DNA of 64,000 bases from Pyrus communis (lineage: Eukaryota; Streptophyta; Magnoliopsida; Rosales; Rosaceae): assembly GCF_963583255.1 (NCBI RefSeq), contig NC_084818.1, forward strand, positions 10,976,222-11,040,221, given 5' to 3'. Made by a program: the position numbers and the translations under genes. Below are positions 37,372 to 48,875 of the stretch, piece by piece (the stretch's first letter is position 1; each line of letters begins with the position of its first letter). The notes below the pieces were generated by a model, which did no database searches, was not told the DNA's origin, and saw only the letters and a program-made list of their open reading frames with translations.

Positions 37372-37431
37372 TGTTGGATAGGTTTTATATTTTTGAATAT
37401 TTGTTTTTCAAAGATTACTGTGATTAGCTTC
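37372..37431 (+). mobile_element. Copia LTR, left part, split by the inner LTR element
   Basis: TGTTGGATAGGTTTTATATT is a typical Copia LTR start. The LTR is interrupted after GATTAGCTTC and resumes at 40692, after the inner retrotransposon. Confidence 0.55.
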
Positions 37432-40400
37432 TGTTGTACCATATATTGGGCTTCAGTATTTGGGCTTCATTACTTAGCCCATGATTCATGTAAGAGGGGA
37501 GGAAACCCTTATTCTATAAAAGGGCTCCCTCACACTCACTTAGGGGGAGGGGAGACAACAAAGGGAAGCATAAAAAGCAGCACATAGAGAGCTCCCTTGC
37601 TTGTCCATTGTAATCCACACATTTACATAGTAAAACGGAATCAACACCAGTGTGGACGTAGCCTCAACTTGATGTGAACCACGATACATCTTGTGTTATT
37701 TGCTTCCCTGTCTCTATTCATTTACATACTTATCCACACTAATGACCAGAGAAACCTAGCGAAGGTCACAAACTTCACACTTTCTGTTGTACCAAAATCC
37801 TCGCCGATTTTGTGCATCAACATTTGGCGCCATCTGTGGGAATCGACACGAAAAGCTATGTCAGTTCTCTTTCAATTTTTCATCTTACCACTGTGAAACC
37901 CTCACAACCTAACCATTGTTCACCGTACCAGAATCACCTTCTTACTCCGTTGGTAATTTCACATCCGAGAATACTAAGAACAAGACTCGATCAAAAAACC
38001 GAGGAAGGTCATCAAACAATGGAGCTGCAAGTAGACAATCACAATTGTCAAACCACGTTGAGGCCGAGAAACAGATGAGGGAGAAACTCAACCACAGATT
38101 CTGTGTCCTCTGGTCAGTTGTTCCCAATGTGTCTAAAATAGACAGGTCCTCTTTGCTTGCCGATGCCGTGGCGTACATCAATAAACTCAAATCAAAAGTT
38201 GAGGAGTTGGAGGCCAAAGTCCAAGAACAACCACAAAAGCCTAAAGCGGGCAATAATACAAGTAACAATCTTGATCATCAATCCAGCCAAAACACCAGCG
38301 CTATAATTGACCAGCATCATTAGCCCTTACAACATCCACATCTCACTCGGCACCGTAGCCTCAACCACGAGGCATCCACCACCACAACTCCACTTCCCTC
38401 TCACGACTGTGATTTGGGTGAAATGGACCGATCTACGAAACTCATACAAAACCACAGTCGTCGCACCGTCGAAAAATTTCTCTTGCGGCCGCCATGCGCA
38501 ATTGGGGGCTTTCGCTCCGTCTCCTTGCAACACCACCGCTATCCTAGAATCGGGGGACTCGGACTGTCAGTTCCCCACTCAACCCAGGTGACACTAGTTT
38601 GGGAAAATTTGTCGAGAATCGACAAAGGTGCTGCAAACTAGCCACGGCTACCAGTGGAAAACCAACGAAAAAGATAAGTCTTCTTCTAATTCATTAACTA
38701 GTTTATTATTTAATAATTTATTATTATTTTGTGTTGGTCTTGTTACTGCAGCGTTTGCTTTACAACTGTGTATATTCTTTAACAGGAGACCACATCACTT
38801 ATATCACACTTATATTTTAGTGCACAGTTAGCAATATATTATTTGTTTTTATGATCTGTGTATACATAGTGCGGCACCTCACAATATTATATATATATAT
38901 ATATATATATAAACAGTGCGTCCCCATTGTCATTATATTAAGGCTACGTGACTACTGCTGTGTGCTTATTATATCGGGTCACATCAAATACTATCATTAT
39001 TTTATTACTATTATATTTGCACCACGAGGCCCTTATCACCTTATCATCATTTTGAAAGGGGAAACTGCTTTTTGAAAAGTATCAAGTGGAAAAGCAGGAG
39101 TTGTTTTTTGACAAAAACAGTGGAAACGCCAACATGATTGTCTAAATGAAAGAGAGGACATGTTATAATAATATGTTTTACATTATTATTAATCGTTTAT
39201 CACCTGACTATTTCCCACAACACGTAGCAAGTCTGACCAAATTACACTTCTTATTTATTTGAATGTTAAGGTGACATAACTTTGGTGATTCATGGCACGG
39301 TACAATATACCAAGTTATATATATTTACACGTTCCTTTTGCTACACGCTACCATGCTTGGAATGCCTTTCAAATTTGTAACTCGTATTTCACTAGTGATC
39401 GCACGAATTTACATAGTCAATTACTTGTGCAAATATTTATTCATTGCCTAGTGATATGTGATGCCTTTAACTATGCCACTTATGCAACATGGGATTTACC
39501 ACACAACTTAGTAAATTATTTATTTATAGTAGGCACATAGTACAATTTTTTGCCTTGACAAACTTTGTCAATTTGATTTATTCATTATGCGTTCATGCTT
39601 ATACTGTCATTTATTGTCAAGAATTATTAAGCAACTAGCTTTATTGATCAACATTGTCACTAATTAAAGAAGCCTACCAACTTATAGATCGATGAGCCAC
39701 ATTCTTATGGTGACAAAGATTTAGTCTGAACAGTAATCTCTTGTCTGACCGGACACCCACTTCCTCGGACACTCGCTCATTTGGACACCTATGTGCTTGG
39801 ACACCTGCGAGCTTGGACACCTATTCGTTCGGGCACTTACGAGATTAGACACCGTCAAACTTGGACACCCTTGAGCTCGAACCCCGACTCACGGACCCAA
39901 TTTGTGGACCCAACTGAAAAACCCTACGTATGGCCCCGACTCAAAGACTCGACTTGTGGACCCGATCCGCGGATCCGACACATAGACCCAATATGCGAAC
40001 CCGACAAGCGGACCCGAGTCATGTCAAGAGTTAACTCATAATGAGCTCACGTTGACGTCGAGTGCATACTCACAATGAAGAACGCCACAAGCCGAGCCGC
40101 CTCGCAACGAGCATCGCCTCCAGCCGAGCAACCGCCTCGCCGCGAGCAGCCTTGCAACGTGTGCTACCTCTAGCTGAGTATTGCTTCACGTTAAGCACCG
40201 TCTCAGGTCGAGTACTAGTTCTAGACGACATCTAGTCACTTCAGCCCCCACATGGATTGAATTTGAAGTCTCCAGCCAAAAGACTCTCTTGATTGAAGAC
40301 TTGGGGACTCCTGTTGTACCATATATTGGGCTTCATTACTTAGCCCATGATTCATGTAAGAGGGGAGGAAACCCTTATTCTATAAAAGGGCTCCCTCACA

Positions 40401-40691
40401 CTCACTTAAGGGGGGGGGGGGAGACAACAAAGGGAAGCATAAAGGGCAGAACACAGAGAGCTCCCTTGCTTGTCCATTGTAATCCACACATTTACATAGT
40501 GAAACGGAATCAACACCAGTATGGACGTAGCCTCAACTTGAGGTGAACCACGATACATCTTGTGTTATTTGCTTCCCTGTCTCTATTCATTTACATACTT
40601 ATCCACACTAATGACCAGAGCAACCTAGCGAAGGTCACAAACTTCACACTTTCTGTTGTACCAAAGTCCTCGCCGATTTTGTGCATCAACA
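37432..40691 (+). mobile_element. Non-autonomous LTR retrotransposon carrying a captured bHLH gene fragment
   Basis: Direct LTRs lie at 37432-37822 and 40312-40691. Both run from TGTTGTACCATATATTGGGC to CCGATTTTGTGCATCAACA and are nearly identical apart from a 13-bp and a few 1-bp differences, so the insertion is young relative to its surroundings. TTTGGCGCCATCTGTGGGAA follows the left LTR as a primer-binding-like site; a purine-rich ACTTGGGGACT precedes the right LTR. Flanks GCTTC and ACTTC form a 5-bp target duplication with one mismatch. The 2.5-kb interior has no protease, RT or integrase. It carries the bHLH fragment at 37.9-38.3 kb and simple-repeat-like GGACCCGAC stretches near 39890-40020. 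Confidence 0.88.
37913..38323 (+). pseudogene. Captured fragment of a MYC2-type bHLH transcription factor gene
   Basis: The open frame reads [13 protein letters not shown], then [37 protein letters not shown] and [18 protein letters not shown], ending at TAG 38321. This is the basic helix-loop-helix domain of the jasmonate-related MYC2/bHLH13/14 group, with the linker preceding it. Family consensus in the basic region is HVEAERQRREKLN; here the two Arg become Lys and Met, weakening an expected DNA contact, while the H and E remain. There is no upstream ATG: the frame opens just after a TAA, and the first ATG is inside the basic region at 38075. The N-terminal JAZ-interacting and activation regions and the C-terminal ACT-like domain are absent. 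It is a fragment taken up by the retrotransposon. Confidence 0.85.
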
Positions 40692-41240
40692 ACTTCCACC
40701 TTTTAATCTGGTGGTGATTTTGAATTTTGAATTGTAGCTTGTAAATAGGATTTTCAAAACCCTGATTTAATCTGTCTTGAATTATAAATACATGGCACCC
40801 TACATTATTAAGGGTATGCAAAACCATTGAAGAAAACCTTGTTCATTGTTTTTAGTTTCCTGCGAGTTTCTACTTTTATAATCTTCTGTGATTCTCTAGT
40901 TCTTTATCGTACTTAGAGCCCTACAAGTCCAACAACAGAAGATATTTTTTTTTTCTACCCATCATGTCCCAGATTAACCCCTCACGTGCAGTCCCTACTG
41001 CAAATATGTCTTCCTACATGACTACTATTGTGAACATCAAACTAGATGGGACTAACTATCCGTTGTGGTTAGCCCATATTCTAGTCATGATCTTATGGGC
41101 TATGTCGATGGCATCATCCTAAAATTTAATTAAACAACAAAAATAGAAAAATCTTCTACCCTAATAACACGAGTGAGATTTCTACTACTGGGTTTCTCTG
41201 CACATACTTAGAATGATCTATTCCACCAAAAAAAAAAATC
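40692..41240 (+). mobile_element. Copia LTR right part and gag start
   Basis: The LTR begun at 37372 resumes here and ends about 40934 in GTCCAACA. Gag follows from 40965: MSQINPSRAVPTANMSSYMT and NIKLDGTNYPLWLAHILVMI, the N-terminal signature of Copia gag, ending in a stop near 41118. Nothing further of this element is recognisable, so it is a truncated insertion within the CACTA. Confidence 0.7.
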
Positions 41241-42264
41241 CTTACCAGAGGTGGCCAACAGGGCCGACAAACCCAAATTCGAACAAGCTGGTTGTACCCA
41301 CTTTTCTCCAGTTGATCTTTAACTCTTCATCTTCACCCTGTACACGAAGACAAATAAGTTAGTCTATTCTCATGGGAAACTAATTAACAACATATTTGAT
41401 AGCAACATCTTGCAAGCATGCATTTGATCATTTAATATAAAACAAAATGTTGAGAAATTAAAAAACTTCTACGTTATATTCTCTCATATATGTAGCCTAA
41501 AATTGGGGACTCTGCACAAGGTGTTATGCTTAACAGCTTTTTCAGAAAGTGTTTGGTACATTTACAACAGAAAAATTGTTTTAAAACATTACCAAAACAT
41601 ATCTTGTTTCTCTAAACTAAGAAAAATATACACTATAAACAAGTAGTTTAATATCCTCTCCAAAATATGTGATCCTCCAAATCATGAGATAAAGAAAAGG
41701 CAACTACCAAACCTTTTTCCTAAACATGGAGAAAGACTTAAATGGAAGGGTTCACTGCCACTTACACATGGAATTGTATTATTGAACACCATGCGACAGT
41801 GAACCTGCTCAATGTAAGTTGCTCACAAGGAACCATATCCTCTTGGTGCCACATTGACCCTATTATTAAGTAACAAATCCAACACTTCTTGAAGATTAAA
41901 AAAACAACAAGTACAATGAAAGTCTTTTCAAATCCCATGGCAACAATTCAATAAACATTGACAGATGAAATAAACAAATACAGAGGTCATCCCAAGCATG
42001 AAAGCAATTCCACAAACACAGACACATAAACACAAGAACAAGAGCTAAAGAAGAAAGTAACCATTCTTCGAACAATGAAACGAGATATTTCAAATTTTTT
42101 GCAAGACACAAAAGAAACTAAATAGGTGTTCCCCTGCATTTTTATAAGCTGATGATATTTGTGTTTTCACATAATACTCTTACAGATTCTATAAGTTCTA
42201 CTTGAAAAATACTCCACTCCCATCCCCATATTAACTTTAAAAGACAAATGTGTACCTGTGGAAA
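41241..42264. other. CACTA internal non-coding sequence, right
   Basis: No gene is recognised. Words such as CCAAGCATGAAAG and ACAGACACATAAACACAAGAACAAG occur here (about 41990-42045) and again at about 43085-43135, a small internal duplication. Confidence 0.4.
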
Positions 42265-42640
42265 TTTTATGTTTGTTTGAATGTATTTTTCATAGATTGA
42301 TTGAATGTACAAAGAGATATATAATGAGGTAGAAGGTTACAAGCAACCTTACCTTGGCAAATCCTACTAACCCGATAAACTTTAAAGCTGTCACTCCTTA
42401 AATTAAGGGAGTACAACAAGTAGCTAGCAACCAACTATCAACAAGTCATCTAGATGTCAATCTTCCTCAAATTAAGGGATTAGACTTAATATAGAATCCC
42501 ATGGAAAGAGGAAACATAAAATCTGGCAGTATCAGCCACCTTATATTGTCTAATATACATATGCAGCATCAGTCACCCCATATCGTTTAATAGACATATG
42601 CAGCATCAGTCACCCCATAGCATCTAATAGTACTAATTAG
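42265..42640 (-). mobile_element. LTR-like insert, inverted relative to the TNP2 intron copy
   Basis: This is the reverse complement of 33885-34290, with extra units of the CATATGCAGCATCAGTCACC motif. Two inverted copies of the same LTR-like sequence in one CACTA could arise from independent insertions. Confidence 0.6.
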
Positions 42641-43847
42641 TCGACAAAAATCATGCTCCATATGCTAAATGCTCTCATAAATATCATTTTACATTTCAAA
42701 AACATACCATCAGAGTTTTCCCCAACAAAGTTCATCAACTGGTCAATCCCTCTTACTTAAATAACACTTGAATAAGAAGATTTTGGTCTGTCTCACACTA
42801 AGCGAAAAACCTACTCCATAACAATGCAAGAAAAACCTCTAAGACAATGCATCTAATATCAAGTAAGGACTATATATATATATATATATATTACTTCTTA
42901 AAAATTAAACTTGCGTTGTGCTGATATTTCAAAAATTTGTTCATCGTAACTTGTAAACATAGATAAAGTATCATCATCAACTTAACTAAAAGGCAAATCG
43001 ATTTAAGAACCACTAAATATATGACCTTGTATCGTGGAACCCGCTTTGATTGATTCATTCTTAATACCATCTGGCAAAGGCCATCCTAAGCATGAAAGTA
43101 AAACAACATACACAGACACATAAACACAAGAACAAGAGCTAAATTATCAAATGTAGGAGAAAACAAGAGAGACCCATCTGGGAAAATAATGAATAACATA
43201 GACCTATTTACGCAAAATTTCAAATTTTCACAGTTGAGACAAATTTATAAGAGAGAAATCAAGAAAAGTGCAGTAATTTCAATAGACAGAGAGAGATTTG
43301 AGTACCTTTTGAGAAGAAATTGGGAGAAATGATAGCTGAGAAACTAGGTCTTCTTAAATCAAAGAGAGTAGAGTACAAGAGCAAGCAGCTGAGGTTTGAG
43401 GAAGACAAAAGCGCGATGCAGTCATGGCCACCAACAATCCGTCATCGGCAAAGTTGAAAGACTAAGAGACGAAGTGGGGTGGAAGTAGAATAGACGAGTT
43501 CTAATTGGGGATTTGTTTTTATGTTTTTAGTTTTTTTAAATTTTTTCCCTTTGCCTTTAGTAAAACAAATGGTGATGAATTGACTTTTCTCACATACCTA
43601 GGTCACCTAATCTTAGGTTATGTGAAGAACCCAAGCTTTTCGTCACCAAGTGAAAACAATTGGGCGGCAAAATATGTGAGCAATTTAGGCTTGCTATGTG
43701 ACGAACAACATTCCAAAATTGTTTTGTATCCCACAGTAGTATGTATGTGATGCTTTTTTTTAAATCCCTCACCTATTATACTAAAATGTGATGAATTTAT
43801 AGGCGTCACATAAAATGTCGTCACCTAATCCATGTTTTCTTGTAGTG
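42641..43847 (-). promoter_or_regulatory. CACTA right end: leader or promoter region of TNP2 and subterminal repeats
   Basis: TNP2 is transcribed leftward, so its promoter and first non-coding exon should lie here. A dinucleotide TA tract is at 42872-42890. Subterminal words (GTGATGAATT; TGTGACGAACAAC) lie at 43565-43810 and the terminal CACTACAAGAAAA is at 43847. No coding exon is clear. Confidence 0.45.
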
Positions 43848-43850
43848 TGG

Positions 43851-45767
43851 CTCTTGTCAATAATGAAGACGGAGATCATGAAACGTTATATTCGATTGTC
43901 AACTTCTAAAGAGATCTGGGATGCTTTTAAGACTGCTTATTTTGATGAGAATGATGAGGCTAGAATTTACTCATTAAATCAGAAAGCTTCACATCTCAGT
44001 AGAATGGGCGGCCTTTGGCTAGTTACTTTAGAGAATTGACAGAGATTTTTCAGGAATTAGACCACTTTAACAAAATGGCCATGCATGTGAAAAAGATGTT
44101 CTGATTTTCCAGAAGACAACCGAGCGACAAAGGTTATATTTGTTTCTTGGTGGACTTGATGATGGGTTTGATCAGGTTCGTGGAGAAATACTGTGCAAAG
44201 ACCCACCACTTGGACTTCAGGCTGCTTATGCGTATGTCCATCGTGAAGCAGATCGCAAGGAAGCTATGAAGATGGAGGGCCAAAGCTTATAACCAGTTGC
44301 AATGGTAGCCAATGCCTGTGGCCCCTCCAACCGCACCTACCGAGATGGGTCTGAGAATAAAAGTGGACATCCAAAAACTAGCTATCCCGTTTTGATTATC
44401 CTCAGGGTAACTGTCTTCATTGTGGTATGACGGGACATTCCAAAAGCCGATGCTTCGAGCTGATTGGGGTATCCTAAGAACTAAGATAAGACATGTGACC
44501 CTCGCTTTAACAAACCTCGAGCTTTCGTTGCAGAGACCAAGGATGATTCAGCAGATGTAGCAAGGAAAACATCATCTCTGATTGTCGCGGCAGGTACCGA
44601 TGGTAAGGTACTTAATGTCTCCACTCCTGTTATGAATAATACATGGATAATTGATTCTGGAGCTACTGAACATATGACTTGTGATTCTAGATAGGTTTCC
44701 TCACAAAAAAACTCAACCCACACCGAGGTTCATGTGGCTAATGGTGATGATGTCCCAGTCCTTGGGGAAGGCACAATTTCCCTTTTTGATACCATGAAAC
44801 TAGATACTGTTCTTGTGGGTTTTTTTCCTTGAATATAATTTATTATCGGTTGCCCAAATAACCCTTGCCTTACATTGTTTGGTGGTGTTTTGGCCTTATT
44901 TTTGTGTATTTAAGGACATCTGGACGCGGAAGACGATTGGTTACAGTATTAGATGAGGGAAGTTGTACTACCTCGAGTTGAATTCTAGTAGTTCGGGATT
45001 GCTCACTCAAGCATTGTCAGTGAATGTGACTCTAGCCAAGAATAATAAAGGGTCTAATGTGTGGATGTGGCATCGTCGTCTTGGCTATGCTTCGTTTGGT
45101 TATTTGTGTAAATGATTTCCTAGTTTGTTTGTGAAAATCGTTGTTTCTCAAATTAAGTGTCATGTGTGTGAAATGGCTAAGAGCCATTGAACTTCTTTTC
45201 CTCCAAGTTTAAATAAGAGTTCTGTTCCCTTTATGATTGTGCACTTGGATGTTTGGGGCCCTTCCAAAATTGCCTCTCTTGGTGGAGCTCATTGGTTTGT
45301 CACATTTATTGATGATTGTACGAGAATGACTTGGGTTACTTTGCTAAAATTGAAAATTGATGTGAGTATGGTCTTTCAAAAATTTCACAAAATGGTTTCG
45401 ATACAATAGAATATGAAAATTCAGGTGGTTCAAAGTGATAATGGAGGTGAGTATGTTAATACTGAACTTCGTTCTTTCATTGATAAGCATGCTATTGTTC
45501 ATCAGACCACATGTCCGTATACCCCTTAGCAGAATGAGGTGGTTGAACGAAAGAATCGACACTTGTTAGAAATGGTTTGTGCTTCTCTTATTGAGGCACA
45601 TCTTTCTTTGTACTATTGGGGTGAGGCCCTCACAACAGCTGCCTATCTTATTAATCGGCTTCCTTTTCGTACCCTCGAGTTCAGATACCATTTCTGACTC
45701 TTATGTCTCTGCTCAGCTGCCCACCAGTCCCTAACCTTTCCTGTGAAATCCCGTTCTTGGATTTCCT
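43851..45767 (+). mobile_element. Right part of the split Copia element: gag to integrase, decayed
   Basis: Gag continues LLSIMKTEIMKRYIRLSTSK and KEIWDAFKTAYFDENDEARI. A CCHC knuckle follows (CLHCGMTGHSKSRC) near 44415, then the protease active site (NTWIIDSGATEHMTCDSR) near 44640. The pre-integrase segment (MWHRRLGYASFGYL) and integrase core come next: the catalytic D in IVHLDVWGP, the D in SDNGGEYVNTEL and the E in VVERKNRHLLEM. Many stops and shifts break it. It ends at 45767, where a solo LTR is inserted. RT and RNase H are absent on this side. Confidence 0.85.
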
Positions 45768-47573
45768 TGTTATAATCTAAGTAATTGTATTATTGAGATT
45801 TTTATTTTTTGGGAATTTATATTAATTTATTTGAATTTAGATTTGAATTAAACTAGTTACGAAAAGTGAAGTTTTGAAACTAATTATTTAAAATTTGTAG
45901 CTCGTTCGATGTAAGAATTTGTATTTTCGAATAGAGCTTGATCTCACGAACGAATTGGCGCAAACCGTTCATGAAACATAGTTATAACAAAGGAGTTATT
46001 AACGTTTAAAGTTAATGATATTTCAGTAATTTTACCTCAATCAAGAAGGCTCCAGGTTTTCTGGAGCACTGAGATTATGCCACATATGTGGCTGAGATAA
46101 AAAGAAAAGAAGAGAAAGTAAAAGATGGACGGACAGGATGGGAAGGAAAGGAGAGAGGACTACCCAATGAGGAAATAAAGAAAGGAGGGAAATGAGAGAA
46201 AAAAAATAGGAAAAAAGGGCAAAAAAAAAAAAAAAAGGAAAAAAAAAAGGGAGAATCGGGTCTCCCTGGACCTGTGCAAACCGATCGGCGGGAACCATGG
46301 AAATCGATGGTTTCCTGACCAAAATTCGACGAACTAAACAAGACATCACCTAGAAACTTCACATCGGGCCTCCCTCCTCAGTTCTCACCCCAAAATGGAT
46401 GAAAATTAGCCTCGGTTTGGTGAAAACCGCACCGATGGGTGCGGTGATACCTTGCCATTGATCCACCATTTCTGAAACGTTTACCCTCAATCACCACCAC
46501 CTTTAGCTTCCCCTTGTGCCTTGAAACAAAGCCCACATAAGTTTGGGGGCGGCGGAGCTACGATTTCGACGAATTGGGGAACACCCAAATTCTAGGGTTC
46601 CGGCGGGTCCGCAGTGATTCCGAGCACTTCCCGACCGAATTAGACTTTAGCCCAGGTATGAAAGTTGTTCCTCTCATTGAACTCTACTTGCCTGTAAAAT
46701 TTGGTAATTTTTAAAAATATTTGAATTTTCCTAGAATTCGCGGCGGCACGTGGCCAGTGGGCCGACGATGTCTTTCTAAGTTCAATTAGATGCCCTGATT
46801 TCATAATTGATATCTGTATGATGTGGTTTGATTGATTGAACGTAGTTCCATTACGATACATCACTTGACCGTTGTATGAATCGACAATCCGACCGTTAGA
46901 TCGTCACCAAACTTTGGTACATTATAGTACGTAATATTTGAAGACCATAGGAACTGACGGATCGGGAATCCGACGTACAGATCTTCTCAAATTGGATTTG
47001 TAAATTCGTAAAATAAAATATTGACCGCCACTTGAATTTGTGATTGGCGAAGAACCGACCTTCGAATCGTAGTGATATTTTAGTATGTTATTCTAGAAGC
47101 ATAATATCGACCTTGGGAAGTTACGGATCAGAAATCTGATAAGCGGATATTCCAGTTTAGATTTCTAGGGTTGTGGACCCTATTCTTGACCATGATCGAT
47201 GGTCGACTTTTTAGTCAACTAGCGTGAGTTCTTCCAGCATGTTGCTGATCTTAAAGTGCGGTTGAGATTTTATGGAGCTTGTTGGGCTCATCATGATGAC
47301 GTGTCTCCTTGACTGACGTGCACCTTGATTTATGTACTGATGACATTATATTGTGATATGCTTGTTTATTTTATGTGATTTGATTTTTGTATTGAACTTG
47401 TTGTGGAATGTGTGGTTTGATTTGTATGATTGGCTTGATGTGATGAAATGTGAGGGCTAGTAATGGACTATTAATCCATTATCTTGGAGTTTGTTGATTC
47501 GACACTTGTTTCACATATTGACTCCTTATTTCACTTTTTGTTTTGCTTCGACACTTGTTTCACATATCATTTC
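45768..47573 (-). mobile_element. Truncated solo LTR inserted in the left Copia copy
   Basis: This sequence is the reverse complement of 60290-62050 and sits at the same point of the Copia element as the full copy on the right. The full copy is 2795 bp; this one lacks the distal 1 kb and stops at 47573 against the ACC synthase promoter. Strand is given relative to the right copy. Open frames within it (for example the T/C-rich one near 46050-46360) are not genes. Confidence 0.75.
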
Positions 47574-48557
47574 ACTAACAATGTGTGTGTCTTGTGCATT
47601 TACTACTCTTGGTGCACAAGTCCAAAACCGACCAAATTCCAAAGTTCTAACTTCTAACTATATGCCTTCAGTCAGCACCAAATCTTCATTCCTTCTATAA
47701 TGGTGCTTCAGGGAAGCCTCATTCCTAGAAACATAACACATCCATTGAAGAAAAAATTAACACAAAAGCAAATACCTAACTAATAGGGAAAAAGAAAAAC
47801 AACTTTTTATATAGATAAAAAGAACCATCAATGATGTGCATGTACACATGTTAGTATCTTATTCATTAGAAACAAATGAAGTTGAGATAAGTCCTTATTT
47901 GATTAAATGGCATACACAACTGTGTGACAATAGAGTAATATTATGAAAATTAAATTTGTAGACAAAATTTGCAAACTAAATGATATGTCACCAATAGGAA
48001 ATGAGTATATATTTATCAACGATTAAGTAATTATCTAATCATTAACTTTCATGTTATTTAGTTTATAAAATTTTGACTATAAATTTAATTTTCCTAACAT
48101 TAATTATGGCAATACTACCATGTGGCATGTCAGTTGAGAAAAAGTGATAGTTGTGGGAGTGTTTCATGAAAGGTGATGTATAAGGACCCCCAAGAGGTAC
48201 ATTGCCGGTGTGGACGTGGTTGTGCAAGTTTTTACACGCTTTATGGTTCGGTATAATGTACAACATGCAAGCAATTACGACTCATTGACCAACAATACCA
48301 CAATTAAATTATGTTATTTCCTTTCTTATGGGTCGGTTTTTCTACATTTGAATTTTGAAATGGACTTTTCCATCAAATTTTGCTTCCTGTGCAGCTTGCC
48401 AATCAATCTTCCACTGCCTATAAATCCACAACTGCCTTACCCTTTGCCTCACACTTCATTGCTTAAAAAAATAAGCACTACTGTCGTTCCAGACTTCCAG
48501 TAGTATTATCATTCCTTCTAGCTATATAGCTTGTGTGTGTTCTTTGGAACCAAGAAA

Positions 48558-48728
48558 ATGGCCTCATCTGCAAGTGAGAATCGCTTACTGTTATCCAAGA
48601 TTGCAACCAATGAAAAACATGGTGAGGACTCGCCGTACTTCGACGGATGGAAGGCATACGATCAAAACCCATTTCACCCAACTGAAAATCCTGAAGGTGT
48701 TATCCAGATGGATCTGGCAGAAAATCAG
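48558..48728 (+). pseudogene. ACC synthase first exon, isolated inverted copy
   Basis: Reads 57 residues: [20 protein letters not shown], then [20 protein letters not shown] and [13 protein letters not shown], followed by a donor GTTTGG. This is exon 1 of 1-aminocyclopropane-1-carboxylate synthase, the PLP enzyme that makes the ethylene precursor from S-adenosylmethionine. The family has MGLAENQ where this has MDLAENQ. A TATAAAT box is at 48419-48425, 133 bp before the ATG. Intron 1 is cut at 48880 and joined head-on to the minus-strand exon 4, so no downstream ACC synthase exon is available on this strand. The exon itself is open, so a short transcript is possible. Confidence 0.85.
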
Positions 48729-48771
48729 GTTTGGACTACATTATTCTTTTTCTTCCCGTTTTAGTTTTTTT

Positions 48772-48875
48772 TCAGGTATAAGGTGGTTAAGGGGGTGAGG
48801 GATTCGAACACTCGCCTTGAAGTCGGACAAATATTCACTACCACTTGAGCTACAAGCCTCAACCGTGACTCTGTT
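48772..48875 (-). repeat. tRNA-related SINE-like repeat, left copy
   Basis: On the minus strand, GGCTTGTAGCTCAAGTGG gives a pol III A-box and GTTCGAATCCC a B-box, about 35 bp apart. It lies in intron 1, antisense to the gene. It is not a functional tRNA: the arms do not pair into a full cloverleaf. Confidence 0.6.

Larger units (their letters stand above)
29167..43847. mobile_element. CACTA (En/Spm) transposon, 14.7 kb, with nested insertions
   Basis: The right terminus, read inward, is CACTACAAGAAAACATGGAT; the left is AACTACAAGAAAACATGACT, the same repeat with its first C changed to A. TGG flanks both sides (29164-29166 and 43848-43850), the 3-bp target duplication of this superfamily. Subterminal repeats of the word TGTGATGAATT / TGTGACGAA crowd both ends (29200-29460 and 43560-43810). 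Inside, on the minus strand, are a TNP2 transposase gene and a Transposase_24 gene, both broken. Further insertions lie in the TNP2 intron (LTR-like, 33.9-34.3 kb) and in the right part (37.4-41.2 kb). The mutated left terminus and broken genes suggest it can no longer move by itself. Confidence 0.93.

Noticed and set aside
46041..46362. Overlapping Phe/Ser-rich open frames, also at 61504-61780
   Set aside because: They lie in a polypurine/polypyrimidine tract of the solo LTR, present in both inverted copies; composition explains them.
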